In this document: one piece after another, positions 8,248 through 17,229 of the stretch | Layout of the letters: each line of letters opens with the position of its first letter | How positions within the stretch are numbered: the stretch's first letter is position 1 | From: JAZTZP01 sp045637525 | Lineage (GTDB): Bacteria > Bacillota > Clostridia > UBA1381 | Direction: 5' to 3' | DNA length: 32,706 nucleotides | Assembly: GCA_045637525.1 (NCBI GenBank) | Contig: JAZTZP010000156.1 | Coordinates: 1-32,706 of the forward strand | The notes under the pieces: model-generated | The model's database searches: none | Told to the model about the DNA's origin: nothing | What the model saw: only the letters and a program-made list of their open reading frames with translations | Translations under genes and position numbers: made by a program

Positions 8248-8361
8248 GACGATAGGACAAAAAATATATCGGTGACGGACGGAAAAATAGATGTGGTTTT
8301 AGACACGGAGACGTATAATGAGATTGACGATCAGTTTCAAAAAAAAAGTAAATTTTTTTGA
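8248..8361 (+). pseudogene. stub of a nucleoside hydrolase gene
   Basis: In the frame starting at 8248 the translation runs to VTDGKIDVVLDTETYNEIDD and then QF, before an A-rich stretch and TGA at 8359-8361. VVLDTETYNEIDDQF matches the N-terminal metal- and ribose-binding signature of inosine-uridine nucleoside hydrolases (DxDxxxxxDD pattern). About 300 residues of the family are missing, and the sequence after QF (QKKSKFF) is not family-like. A GTG at 8272 could have been the start. It begins 10 bases after the kinase-AraC stop, so the pair was probably once an operon for nucleoside breakdown and ribose phosphorylation. Confidence 0.7.
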
Positions 8362-8368
8362 AATATGC

Positions 8369-8398
8369 TTGACTTGAAGTCTGTTTTAGTTGTATAAT
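8369..8398 (+). promoter_or_regulatory. promoter of the secreted repeat protein gene
   Basis: TTGACT at 8369-8374 and TATAAT at 8393-8398 with 18 bases between. It lies directly after the nucleoside hydrolase stub, so the downstream gene has its own transcription start. Confidence 0.75.
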
Positions 8399-8442
8399 AG
8401 ACTCATATATTATAACAAAAATTTTAAAAGGAGAAAATAAAA

Positions 8443-10023
8443 GTGAAACTGAAACAGATTTTATCAATCATTGCGGTCACTGTACTTTTCGTATGCATTT
8501 CAATCATTTCCGTATCGGCGGAAAGTAAAGTTGTTGTGTCTCAAAACAGTGATTATACCGGAATTGCTGTTTCCGGAGATATTTCTATTGAAGGCAGTAC
8601 ACCCGACATTACTCTTGCTCTGCCTGCAACGATAAGCCTTAATGGCAATCTGAAAATTGATAATATTACTCTTAGCGGCACAAGTACAATATATGCAAAC
8701 GGATATTTGCTGGAAATCGGCGAGAATGTGACATCTGCAAATCGTTTAACTGTGTATGGAGGCAAAAACGGAGCAAGTGTTGCAAGCACAGATGTAAGAC
8801 TTTACGGAGGACAATACCAGAATGTTTACGGCGGCGGAAACAACGGTGCGGTTTCGGGAAACACCAATGTTATTATCGGCGGGAATTTCAATCCGGGTGA
8901 CGGTATAGACGATCAGGCATCAAATCTTTCGCCATGCTATGTTTACGGCGGATCTAATAATGCGGCAGTTTCGGGAAGCACAAATATTACCATGGAAGGC
9001 AATGCAACAACGAGATATTTAGTCGGCGCCGGAGCAGGCACAGGCGGAACCGCCGTTGATATCAACATATATATAAATGGCGGCAAAGTAATGAATGTAT
9101 ATGCAGGCTCTACAAAAACCACACTTACCAATTGTAACACTCACATCACCATGACCGGCGGAATGGCAGAAGCTCTTTTTGGCGGCAGTGAGAATTTCGG
9201 CATGACCGGAAATACCTGTCTGACACTTTTAGGCGGTGATGTTACAAGACGGGTTTATACAGGGTGTTATAACGACTGGGGACTGGGCAGTGGCTGGCTC
9301 CCTTTACCTGAATGGAAATCTTCCTATTTCGTAAACGGTACAACAACACTTGTATTGGGCCCCGATATGTTACTTAACACTCACAATGGTCTTCATTCTG
9401 AAAATACAACAAACACAGGTGTATTTGCCGGAAGCCGCTTAGGCAAAAACGGTAATTCAAATGAGATTAATACTATAATTTATCTGGATGGCTGCTACAG
9501 CAAGCAAAGCTCAAAAATAGGTGACAAATCAGGTTTTAGCTGGGTTTTTTACAGTAACGCAAAATATACCGTGAATGCCGGTGCCGGCGGTAAGGTTTTT
9601 GGAACAAATACAGGCGGAACAATCTACGTTGAGCCTGCGGGCGGTAAATATGCCGAGATAAACGGCGGAAAGTATATTAACCGGAATGTTAATATTTCCA
9701 CAGGAACTACGGCAGTTACATTCCATGATGATTTTATTATTAATGATGTTACTGCTGAAAAAACAGACAGCGGAGTTGATGTAGCTGTTCAATTTGCATC
9801 TGTAAATGTGGCAGAGGAAAGTACTCCGTCTCTTTACGCCGCTGTTTATGATGATGCCGGCAAGCTGATTGTAAGCAATAAAATTGAACCGTCTTCTGAT
9901 ATGACGGTGCACACTTTTAATCTGCAATGCGATATTGACACCGTAAAACAATATCGTGTGAAAGTTATGCTCTGGAATGCGGATATAAAATCTCTGTGCG
10001 AAGCTTATTCAATTAATATTTAA
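8443..10023 (+). CDS. secreted glycine-rich repeat protein, probable beta-solenoid
   Basis: A 526-residue exported protein. Residues 1-26 are a standard Sec signal peptide (KLK, hydrophobic core, cleavage after SVSA). The mature part has irregular repeats of about 20-35 residues built on the pattern (V/L)YGG..N.AVSGnTnI.(I/M).GG, visible at roughly 100-270 and again at 370-420. This points to a right-handed beta-helix with one strand per YGG or NGG turn. The last 100 residues (from about 425) look like a separate beta-sandwich, with ADIKSLCEAYSINI at the end. No catalytic motif, cell-wall anchor or transmembrane helix was seen. The start is GTG behind AAAAGGAG. It may be a surface or matrix protein, and no enzymatic role is claimed. 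Confidence 0.8.
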   Translation: MKLKQILSIIAVTVLFVCISIISVSAESKVVVSQNSDYTGIAVSGDISIEGSTPDITLALPATISLNGNLKIDNITLSGTSTIYANGYLLEIGENVTSANRLTVYGGKNGASVASTDVRLYGGQYQNVYGGGNNGAVSGNTNVIIGGNFNPGDGIDDQASNLSPCYVYGGSNNAAVSGSTNITMEGNATTRYLVGAGAGTGGTAVDINIYINGGKVMNVYAGSTKTTLTNCNTHITMTGGMAEALFGGSENFGMTGNTCLTLLGGDVTRRVYTGCYNDWGLGSGWLPLPEWKSSYFVNGTTTLVLGPDMLLNTHNGLHSENTTNTGVFAGSRLGKNGNSNEINTIIYLDGCYSKQSSKIGDKSGFSWVFYSNAKYTVNAGAGGKVFGTNTGGTIYVEPAGGKYAEINGGKYINRNVNISTGTTAVTFHDDFIINDVTAEKTDSGVDVAVQFASVNVAEESTPSLYAAVYDDAGKLIVSNKIEPSSDMTVHTFNLQCDIDTVKQYRVKVMLWNADIKSLCEAYSINI

Positions 10024-10071
10024 TAATATAAACCCCAAAGGGGCTGTGACATAATAACAGCTCGAAAACAG

Positions 10072-10103
10072 AAAAATGAGGACGAAAGTCCTCATTTTTT
10101 TTG
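10072..10103. terminator. bidirectional terminator hairpin
   Basis: AAAAATGAGGAC (10072-10083) and GTCCTCATTTTT (10088-10099) form a 12-bp stem with a GAAA tetraloop, with A's on one side and T's on the other. It can end both the plus-strand secreted-protein transcript and the minus-strand glycan operon. Confidence 0.85.
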
Positions 10104-10110
10104 GTATTTT

Positions 10111-10170
10111 TCAGAAGTGAAATTTCTGAAAATATGAATTATTCGACAGTCTGCTGTCCCGAAATGGCTT
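10111..10170. repeat. palindromic repeat family, copy 1 (partial)
   Basis: This segment closely matches bases 30198-30256 of copy 3 and ends in ATTCGACAGTCTGCTGTCCC followed by GAAATGGCT. Only the right half of the element is clearly shared. The left flank is replaced by GGGGCTGTGACATAATAACA and the terminator hairpin. It abuts the stop codon of the minus-strand gene at 10173. Confidence 0.65.
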
Positions 10171-10172
10171 AC

Positions 10173-11252
10173 TTATTTAAAATATACAGTTTTTCCGGTT
10201 GAAATACTTTCATAAACAGCATTCATAGCCTCAATGGTTTTTCTGTGCCATTTAAGGTTTATAAGCGGAGTTTTACTGTTTCTTATATTATCAACAAACT
10301 CATCTATCAGCCCAACCCATTCATCAAAATAAGTATATTGAACAGTGTACCTGTCGTTCGGCAATCCGTTGTGATAAACATTAGGCCCGAAACAATCTGC
10401 CATTATAGTTCCGTTTTCGCCGTTTAAGGTTATATTAACCTCCATACGCTTCGGGAACACTTCCCAGCCGGGACCCGGCACCTTTAATCTTTCCTCCATC
10501 TTAGACCATGACGGGTCAAGAGAAAATACCGTTCCGTCTTTCATCCTGCCGATAACGGAGAGCATATCTTCCTCCTCAATATCAGGTCGGATATTCGGAG
10601 CAACCTCAGCGTAAACACATTCAAAGTCGCTTCCTGTCATATGTCTTATCATATCAAATATGTGCGGATGATCACACAATGCCCCGCCTCTGAAGCGTGC
10701 GTCATTTTCCTTTATCTGAACTCTTTTGCCGTAGCTCTTTTCGGGAACTCCCTGCCATGGAAAAGCCCATACAGGAGACAGCGTAATGTTTGTAGCATTA
10801 AACGACCTTATTTCACCTATCTTATTATTCTTCACAAGCTCCTTAAGCCTTAAAATAACAGGATTATAATGCATCTCAAGCTCTATCTGGCACACAAGTC
10901 CGCTCCTGTCGATAAGCTCCGTCATTTCATCATATTCGTCCATGTCAAATGTAGGTATCTTCATCGAAAGAATGTGTATACCACGCTCAGCGCAAAGCTT
11001 CATCTGCCGGAGATGCTCGCTGTTCTCGCTCGCTAAAACAACAGCCTCGATTTCAGGATGTGCATCAAGCATTTCCGTTTCGCTGTCATAGCAGGGAATG
11101 CCGTCCACGCTGTTTAAAAATATCTCCTTCACCTCATCGTTTGCAGTTGAAACCGCCACCCAGTCAAGCTTCGGGTTTTCTTTTAATACCTGATAATATT
11201 TTCTTGTATGTCCGTGAGTCATGCTCATCATAGCAATTTTTAAAGGTTTCAT
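10173..11252 (-). CDS. Gfo/Idh/MocA family oxidoreductase
   Basis: A 359-residue NAD(P)-dependent sugar oxidoreductase. The N-terminal Rossmann fold begins KIAMMSMTHGH; the usual GxGxxG is degenerate (SMTHGH). The family EKP motif is represented by SMKIP with Lys98 in the catalytic position. The middle contains RGGALCDHPHIFDMIRHM, the substrate-side GG.L.D.G.H helix, and the C-terminus ends in IEAMNAVYESISTGKTV as in family members. It is the last gene of the seven-gene operon. Its ATG shares one base with the stop of the preceding gene, indicating translational coupling. The degenerate nucleotide loop leaves the cofactor uncertain. The substrate is probably a sugar or sugar acid derived from the operon's glycan. 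Confidence 0.85.
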   Translation of the reverse strand: MKPLKIAMMSMTHGHTRKYYQVLKENPKLDWVAVSTANDEVKEIFLNSVDGIPCYDSETEMLDAHPEIEAVVLASENSEHLRQMKLCAERGIHILSMKIPTFDMDEYDEMTELIDRSGLVCQIELEMHYNPVILRLKELVKNNKIGEIRSFNATNITLSPVWAFPWQGVPEKSYGKRVQIKENDARFRGGALCDHPHIFDMIRHMTGSDFECVYAEVAPNIRPDIEEEDMLSVIGRMKDGTVFSLDPSWSKMEERLKVPGPGWEVFPKRMEVNITLNGENGTIMADCFGPNVYHNGLPNDRYTVQYTYFDEWVGLIDEFVDNIRNSKTPLINLKWHRKTIEAMNAVYESISTGKTVYFK

Positions 11253-11947
11253 TATTCGATTACCACCCTTTCTCCTGTTTTAACGGATTTCTCCGTAGCC
11301 GCAAGTAAGATTTTAATATTATCATTATCATCAATAACCTGTTTGAAGTTTTTGCTCTGTGAAATTGCAAAAGCCGCTCTTACTGCTGCAATTTCCTCAA
11401 TCTCAAGCCCATACAGCTCATAATCAACATCCGTATACATATCATTTTCATCAGAAAACAGATAAATCGAATTTTGCTTAAGCTGTGCATCTACAACAAC
11501 ATCGCATGCAATTCCTCTTTGTGATATAATCTCATGCTTATCAATCGGAGCTTCGCCCTTTTTAAGCGTCGCCGATATTTCAATAGTGCATACAATGCCT
11601 TTTTTTGTTACGGCAATAACATTTAAAGTGTTATCGTTTCTCATTTCCATAACACTCTTAATCTTATCACCTAAAATCCATTGACATAAATCAAGCTCAC
11701 GACAAAGAATCTCATCTGTCGATGCCCCTCTTTCTGCTATTCTTGCAACCCGCATAACGCTTATTCCGAAAAGCGTGCCGTTATTTACGATATTTTTAAG
11801 CTCAACAAATCTTCTTTCAAACCGGTGTGAAAGAAGCGGAATTTCAGTTCCGTCTATTAAAACAGTTTTATCATCCTTAAACTCTGCTCTTACATCAACC
11901 GAATACTTTTCAAGAAGAAAATCAAGCTTGTCCTGTAATCTGTTCAT
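11252..11947 (-). CDS. protein resembling a Gfo/Idh/MocA C-terminal domain without the NAD-binding half
   Basis: A 231-residue protein starting MNRLQDKLDF behind AGGAGG; an upstream in-frame start at 11989 lies inside the preceding gene's end and is not needed. The stretch DEILCRELDLCQWILGDKIKSV recalls the oligomer/substrate helix of Gfo/Idh/MocA enzymes, and the end (IKILLAATEKSVKTGERVVIE) recalls their C-terminal tail. No Rossmann loop is visible and the usual length would be about 350, so this looks like the substrate-side domain alone. It is coupled by a one-base overlap to a full-length family member (10173-11252). The two may form a heteromeric enzyme, or this one may have lost activity. 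The assignment is tentative. Confidence 0.55.
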   Translation of the reverse strand: MNRLQDKLDFLLEKYSVDVRAEFKDDKTVLIDGTEIPLLSHRFERRFVELKNIVNNGTLFGISVMRVARIAERGASTDEILCRELDLCQWILGDKIKSVMEMRNDNTLNVIAVTKKGIVCTIEISATLKKGEAPIDKHEIISQRGIACDVVVDAQLKQNSIYLFSDENDMYTDVDYELYGLEIEEIAAVRAAFAISQSKNFKQVIDDNDNIKILLAATEKSVKTGERVVIE

Positions 11948-11964
11948 TATTAAACCTCCTGAAT

Positions 11965-14235
11965 TTAAAATTTTACTGTTACTTCGCACTCATCCTTTTC
12001 GGATTTTATGCAGTTACCTGTCTGTAAAACACCGTCAACCCATATACCCTTTTCGCCATCAGTTCTTTCGAAAGAAATGTGATACATTGTGTTACGATAC
12101 TTTTTACTCACGCTGTAATTCTTCCAGTCCTCCGGAACGTGCGGTTCTATTATAAGTCCCGCAAATCCCGGCTTAACACCTAATATGCCTTCAAATCCGC
12201 CGTGGATAAGCCATGCGACGGTCGCTGTAAACCATGAAAACAGATTCATACCATATCTGCTGTTATTAGGTCCGTAGTAAACATTTCCAACAGCATAAGG
12301 CTCACTTGTGCGGCACATATCGGAGTTATCGGGATGATTGGGAAGTGCACGTAAAAACGTATCAAGTGCATCATCATAATCACCTCTTGCAACATCATAA
12401 TACACCTTAAACGACGCCGCATGATTATATACTGCGCTGTTTCCGAAAGTTCCCTGACGTTGTCTTTGCACTCTGCCGCAGCGTGCACCGTAAAATACAT
12501 ACGGCGGATAATTAAGCAGCGGCCCGAACGGAGTCTGCAAATATCGGTTAATAGCCTTCTCCATCCTCCTTATCCTGTTTTTATCCTCAACAATACCGCT
12601 GAATACTGCCCACGTCTGAGGATTTAAATATATTTTTCCTTCTAAGTTTTCGGCAGAACCTATCGGCTCTCCGTCTTCAAAAAACGCATATTTAAACCAG
12701 TTGCCGTCCCAGCCGACTTCATTTACGATTTTCTTGTACTCCGCTGAGCGCTCTCTCATAAGTGCGGCTTTTTCTGTATCGCCGATAAAATTATATAATT
12801 CACTCATTACATTCTGTGCATAAAATGCGGCGATCGTAATCCATACAGATGTTGCGTCATCACCGTATTTGTTTATACCGCCAAGCCCGTCAAACCAGTC
12901 ACCGCCGCGTATTTTAACAAGTCCGTTTTTGCCCCGGAGCTTATACAGGCTGTCAAGCCCACGAAATACATGGTCTTCAACAGTGCTCACCTCATCACTT
13001 CCCATAAACGGAAGCATTTCTTCTAAAATACCTGTGTCGCCTGTTTCCTTTATGTATCCAGAAACCGCATCCGCCGCCCAGATTATCGAGTCTGAGAAAT
13101 CACGCATATCATGAAGAGTATCGTCCCATCTGTAATACTGACGCGGACATCTTCCGTCCGGCATCATATACGAAAGCGTTATTAAAATCTTGTCTTTTGC
13201 CTTTACCGGGTCTACAAGCAGATATCCCCAGGAATCCTGCAATCCGTCACGATACCCCACATGCATTCCGGCACGGTCATAACGGTATGTAAGATACAGC
13301 TGATTTTTCAGCCAGTAATTAAGAAAATATTCCGCATTTTTATCGGGAAGCCTGCAGAAATTATTTTCGGTAATACTTTTCCATTTATTTTTCAGATTTA
13401 AAAGCTCTTTCAGATTTTTTTCTTCATCAGCGCAGGAAATAATTTCAGCCGTCTCAGCATCGCATTCGCTTACGCCCGATACAACGCACCATTTTGCGCT
13501 TTTACCCCCGGGTATTGTAAATGTACGGCAAAGGCTTGCACGTGTAAGGCAAACATCCTTTCCGTCAGGAAATTTTTCCGTCACATCAGAAGCTTCGCCT
13601 TCACCCTGTGCCGCAGTGAAAATACCTTTCATACCGCACTTTCCGGCATAAATAACATCATTATTGGTTTTTACCTTAATCGGCTCATCCTCGACATTAT
13701 ATGTAAACGAAAACATCCATTCCTGCCGGGCCGTAACCAAAATATCCTTATCCTTGCCGGTGTTCGAAATCTCCACTCTCCAGCACTCGCATGGAATTTC
13801 AAGAGGTACGAACATTTTAACGCTTATATTAAGCTCTCCCATGCGGCCGGAAAAATCTATTTCTCCTGTATGCACCGTAACTTTAAAATCCTCAGCCGCC
13901 TCAAAAAAGTTATTGCTTTCGCCGTTTTGTTCTATTAAAAGCTCTCTTTTTCCGTATGGCTCACGTATCAGATAATACCGCTCCCAGTCCTTTGTAACGT
14001 CACAGCCTTTAATGTGCCTTAAAAAACCACCGCCCGTATTTGTCACACAGGCAAATATCTTGTCATTACATAAAAACTGAAGCCACGGACGTGGCGTATC
14101 TCTTTTTTCGATTACGTATGCTTTTCCGTCCTCGGTAAATTTTCCGAAGGTCTTATCCTTGTTATAATAATCGTCAAGCGGCAGATTTGACTCTATACAT
14201 TCCGGATAATACTCCTTTTCATCTAAAATTCCCAT
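11965..14235 (-). CDS. GH94-type glycoside phosphorylase or related (alpha/alpha)6-barrel enzyme
   Basis: A 756-residue cytosolic enzyme. The N-terminal 270 residues are a beta-sandwich (start FGKFTEDGKAYVI, then TNTGGGFLRHIKG and RYYLIREPYG) as in GH94 phosphorylases. Residues 295-690 form an (alpha/alpha)6 barrel with GYRDGLQDSWGYL (327-339) and GGDWFDGLG (444-452), where Asp449 matches the general acid of the family's DWND motif. Family members split beta-linked disaccharides with phosphate to a sugar-1-phosphate. Next to a GH20 enzyme, a beta-linked hexosaminide is a reasonable substrate, but that is inference. The ATG at 14235 is preferred over the GTG three bases upstream because AGGAGG is 6 bases away; it shares one base with the kinase stop. 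Confidence 0.75.
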   Translation of the reverse strand: MGILDEKEYYPECIESNLPLDDYYNKDKTFGKFTEDGKAYVIEKRDTPRPWLQFLCNDKIFACVTNTGGGFLRHIKGCDVTKDWERYYLIREPYGKRELLIEQNGESNNFFEAAEDFKVTVHTGEIDFSGRMGELNISVKMFVPLEIPCECWRVEISNTGKDKDILVTARQEWMFSFTYNVEDEPIKVKTNNDVIYAGKCGMKGIFTAAQGEGEASDVTEKFPDGKDVCLTRASLCRTFTIPGGKSAKWCVVSGVSECDAETAEIISCADEEKNLKELLNLKNKWKSITENNFCRLPDKNAEYFLNYWLKNQLYLTYRYDRAGMHVGYRDGLQDSWGYLLVDPVKAKDKILITLSYMMPDGRCPRQYYRWDDTLHDMRDFSDSIIWAADAVSGYIKETGDTGILEEMLPFMGSDEVSTVEDHVFRGLDSLYKLRGKNGLVKIRGGDWFDGLGGINKYGDDATSVWITIAAFYAQNVMSELYNFIGDTEKAALMRERSAEYKKIVNEVGWDGNWFKYAFFEDGEPIGSAENLEGKIYLNPQTWAVFSGIVEDKNRIRRMEKAINRYLQTPFGPLLNYPPYVFYGARCGRVQRQRQGTFGNSAVYNHAASFKVYYDVARGDYDDALDTFLRALPNHPDNSDMCRTSEPYAVGNVYYGPNNSRYGMNLFSWFTATVAWLIHGGFEGILGVKPGFAGLIIEPHVPEDWKNYSVSKKYRNTMYHISFERTDGEKGIWVDGVLQTGNCIKSEKDECEVTVKF

Positions 14236-15083
14236 CACTTACCTCCTTGTAAAAATTCTTCCGTCTCTTTTCTGAATGGAATCGCATTGGTAACATATTT
14301 TCGCCCAACGCTTATACCGGAAGCCGTGACGGCATACCGACAGCTTTCTTCAAGGCTCATCCCCTCAGCAATGCACACAGCAAGCACGCCTGTAAACGTA
14401 TCTCCTGCACCTGTTGTATCAACAGCCTTCACATCAATCGCCGGTATGAAAACTTCTTCATTTATACAGCATCCTTTTGAGCCTAATGTGGTTATACAGT
14501 TTTTAAAGCGTGATGCGTCTATAACGCACTTTTCATGCTCATTAGGTGTTACCGCAAACGCATATTCCGCAAGAAGGTCATTAACAGCCCTTGCCGGTGC
14601 CGGATTTAATATAACCCTTACATTATGCTTTTTTGCGATTTTTACGGCAATGTCATTAATCTCTTCCGGCACTTCATGCTGAAGCAACAAAATATCCGAT
14701 GCTGCAATTTCTTCTTCATATTCTTTTACGTCTTCCTCTGTTAAAAATGCGCTCTCAAACTCTGTCACCCTGTTTTCACCGTTTTTATCGGTAAGAATAA
14801 AGGCTAAAGGCGTTGTTTTTCCCGGTTTTATCTTTAAATACGATTTTATATTATCACGCATTAGCGTTTCCTCGCATTCTTTTCCGTTTTCATCATCGCC
14901 GACCGCCGCAAGAAACGATACCTCCGCTCCCATACGGGATGCCGCAACCGCCTGATTAATGCCTTTGCCACCGATTTCTTCATGTATTGACTGAGCTATA
15001 AGCGTTTCTCCGTTTTCATGAAAATGGTCCACATTCATAAAAACAGATTTTCCGCATATGCCGATTACAGATATTCTTGCCAT
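14235..15083 (-). CDS. ribokinase-like (PfkB) sugar kinase
   Basis: A 282-residue ATP-dependent kinase starting MARISVIGICGKSV behind GGGGG. GGKGINQA (38-45) is the N-terminal sugar-site signature, and VDTTGAGDTF (221-230) carries catalytic Asp228 with an intact anion hole. NPAPARAVN and TPNEHE (179-184) match ribokinase, where the same positions form the lid and nucleotide site. In the operon it would phosphorylate a monosaccharide released by the GH20 or TIM-barrel hydrolase, feeding the SIS-domain protein encoded just upstream. The sugar is not determined. This kinase has no regulatory domain, unlike the fusion at 6999-8237. Confidence 0.85.
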   Translation of the reverse strand: MARISVIGICGKSVFMNVDHFHENGETLIAQSIHEEIGGKGINQAVAASRMGAEVSFLAAVGDDENGKECEETLMRDNIKSYLKIKPGKTTPLAFILTDKNGENRVTEFESAFLTEEDVKEYEEEIAASDILLLQHEVPEEINDIAVKIAKKHNVRVILNPAPARAVNDLLAEYAFAVTPNEHEKCVIDASRFKNCITTLGSKGCCINEEVFIPAIDVKAVDTTGAGDTFTGVLAVCIAEGMSLEESCRYAVTASGISVGRKYVTNAIPFRKETEEFLQGGK

Positions 15084-15096
15084 TTTTTAGCCCCCT

Positions 15097-15807
15097 TTAT
15101 AAATGCTTTATTTTCGGTAAATACCGGTCTATAAGCTTTTTATTATATTCTGCTCCGCCGTCAATGTTACCGCTCATATAAACAGGCGGTTTTTTCGACA
15201 GCTCCGCCGCTTCCATTAAAATACTCTGTAATATAAAAGAGCTTGCCGCAGTCGAAACACTGCCCATTTTTGCCTCTGTTCCGGAAATGTCTATTACAGC
15301 ATCACCATGAGGTACGCAGTTATCAATATAAATATCACAGCACTCATAAAGCATTTCTTTATCTTTCTTATCTTTAAAATATGCCGATGAAACTATACCT
15401 GCATTTTTGATACCGCATTCCCGTGCCACCTTTGACATCTCAACAGGAACAGCATTTTTACCCGATGTTGATACTACAAAAATGAAATCCTTATCCGTTA
15501 TGCAGTATCTTTTAAAAATCTCCTCTGCAATTCCGGTCATTTTCTCCATTTTACTACTCTTTGCCGCACCGTTATGAAGCATAAGGTCGGTATCAAGCAT
15601 AGCGCTCACATTCGCAAGTCCGCCTGCTCTGTAAAAGCAGTCAAGCGCAATAAGATGAGAATGTCCGCACCCGAAAATATATATTACCCCGTCATTATCA
15701 ATGGTTTCGGCAACAGCCCTTGATACCGTCTCCATTTTCTCTTTTTGCGTCACACGTATTTTATCAAGAATACCAACAATTTCATTAAAATATTTTTCTG
15801 TTACCAT
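15097..15807 (-). CDS. SIS-domain sugar isomerase-like protein (UPF0309 type)
   Basis: A 236-residue protein with a SIS (sugar isomerase) phosphosugar-binding fold. The glycine-rich IYIFGCGHSHLIALD opens the first strand and loop, STSGKNAVP is the phosphate-binding Ser/Thr turn, and the C-terminus carries MSGNIDGG. This order matches the UPF0309 group, whose members occur with sugar kinases and glycosidases. It probably binds or isomerises an amino-sugar phosphate made by the kinase. Catalysis is not proven by the motifs alone. It is separated from the kinase by 13 bases and from the GH20 gene by 12. Confidence 0.8.
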   Translation of the reverse strand: MVTEKYFNEIVGILDKIRVTQKEKMETVSRAVAETIDNDGVIYIFGCGHSHLIALDCFYRAGGLANVSAMLDTDLMLHNGAAKSSKMEKMTGIAEEIFKRYCITDKDFIFVVSTSGKNAVPVEMSKVARECGIKNAGIVSSAYFKDKKDKEMLYECCDIYIDNCVPHGDAVIDISGTEAKMGSVSTAASSFILQSILMEAAELSKKPPVYMSGNIDGGAEYNKKLIDRYLPKIKHL

Positions 15808-15819
15808 CTTAATTTTTCC

Positions 15820-17208
15820 CTACCATAAATTATTTCTTTCTCCTATCTGATGAGCTGTAAATCCGCACTCTTCATAAGTTCTGCATTCTTCCGAAACTTT
15901 TCTGATAAGTGTTGCTGTCTCCGAACGCAACTCCGCATACTTCGACCATGATGTTTCCGGGAGCCCGCATTTTCTTGCACAAACAAGCAGCGATGACATT
16001 TCTGAGGATAAAAAATGCCATGTTGTTTCCATTACTCCGTAAAGATTTTTTTCAACTGCCGTATTAACACAGGTTTGTATGTTATCTGTGTCATACCATG
16101 GGCATGTGATAACATCATATTTTTTCTTCTTTAAAACCTCTGAAGTCTTTAATATTCCTTCCTTTATATTATACTGCCAGTCAGCAATAATGGTTTTTGG
16201 TGATAATGCACTTCTGATAAACTCCGCTTCCGCTTCGCTTATATCAGCCTTGTAATACCGCTCACCAATACACCCCGCTTCTTCACCTGAAATTATCATA
16301 TCTCCCCAGATTATAGGAATTTTTCCCTCTTTAGCCACTTCCTGCGTAATTTCTCCAAGATAATCTCTCAGCACACTTTTATCTATATATCCGTTTGAAA
16401 ATATATATGCCTCATCACAGCCTAAATGAACATATTTACAGTCTCCAAACAAATCATAAAGCTCTTTTCTTATATTGCGAAGCAAATCTTTTACTTCATC
16501 CGATTGTATATTCCATGCCCAGCCATCAGGAGTAAACAAATATTGTTTATCCGGTGCCTGATCTAAAACGACATGTTTTCCGTTTGCTATCCTGCATTGA
16601 GAAGCATGCCCTAAATGATTAAACATCGGTATAAGCTCCATCCCGGATTGTTTAGCTTCACAAAGAATTTTGGAAACCTCCTCTTTTTCAAATCCGCACG
16701 GCCATGAAAGCGAAGCTAAGCAATCAAACTTAAGCATACCCCAGAATTCTATAATTATATGAGTATACTGAAGTACTCCGCACAAACGCACAATACGCCT
16801 TAAGGATGCATATGTCGTTTCAGGAAATACACACAGATGCACCATTCTATTTGAAACCTTGAAATTCCCGTGAATATTTCCACACGCAATCCCAAAGCAT
16901 TTTTCAGCGTTTCCCGAAACCTGTTCAATACACATCAGAAGCATCATAAACCCACGAAGAAGTCCTTGCTTTGAATCTGACAGAATCCCTGCTCCGTTTT
17001 CTGTTATACAAACAGTATATTCATCATTGTCTTCTAAGCTTATAAAAGATGCATCTCCTATAGATATTTTATTCTCACTGCCGGTTTTAACAATTAATTC
17101 ACCGGTACGACAGCAGAAGCTATTCCACAGTTCTGACAAATACTCACTTATAATTGCAGAATCAAAATAAACTTCAGTTTTTTTACCAAACAAAAACATA
17201 TTTTTCAT
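15820..17208 (-). CDS. GH20 beta-N-acetylhexosaminidase-like glycosidase
   Basis: A 462-residue (beta/alpha)8 glycosidase. The hallmark Asp-Glu pair is in HLGCDEAY with Asp265-Glu266; MFNHLGHAS (195-203) takes the place of the family's D-x-P-G-H loop, and IPIIWGDM is the later barrel Trp-Asp region. GH20 enzymes remove terminal beta-GlcNAc or GalNAc by substrate-assisted catalysis. There is no signal peptide, so it works inside the cell on imported short oligosaccharides. The ATG at 17208 (with AAAGGCAGG upstream) is preferred over a TTG at 17229 that lacks a ribosome site. It is second in the operon, 21 bases after the first gene. Confidence 0.82.
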   Translation of the reverse strand: MKNMFLFGKKTEVYFDSAIISEYLSELWNSFCCRTGELIVKTGSENKISIGDASFISLEDNDEYTVCITENGAGILSDSKQGLLRGFMMLLMCIEQVSGNAEKCFGIACGNIHGNFKVSNRMVHLCVFPETTYASLRRIVRLCGVLQYTHIIIEFWGMLKFDCLASLSWPCGFEKEEVSKILCEAKQSGMELIPMFNHLGHASQCRIANGKHVVLDQAPDKQYLFTPDGWAWNIQSDEVKDLLRNIRKELYDLFGDCKYVHLGCDEAYIFSNGYIDKSVLRDYLGEITQEVAKEGKIPIIWGDMIISGEEAGCIGERYYKADISEAEAEFIRSALSPKTIIADWQYNIKEGILKTSEVLKKKKYDVITCPWYDTDNIQTCVNTAVEKNLYGVMETTWHFLSSEMSSLLVCARKCGLPETSWSKYAELRSETATLIRKVSEECRTYEECGFTAHQIGERNNLW

Positions 17209-17229
17209 GATTGCCTGCCTTTCAACCAA

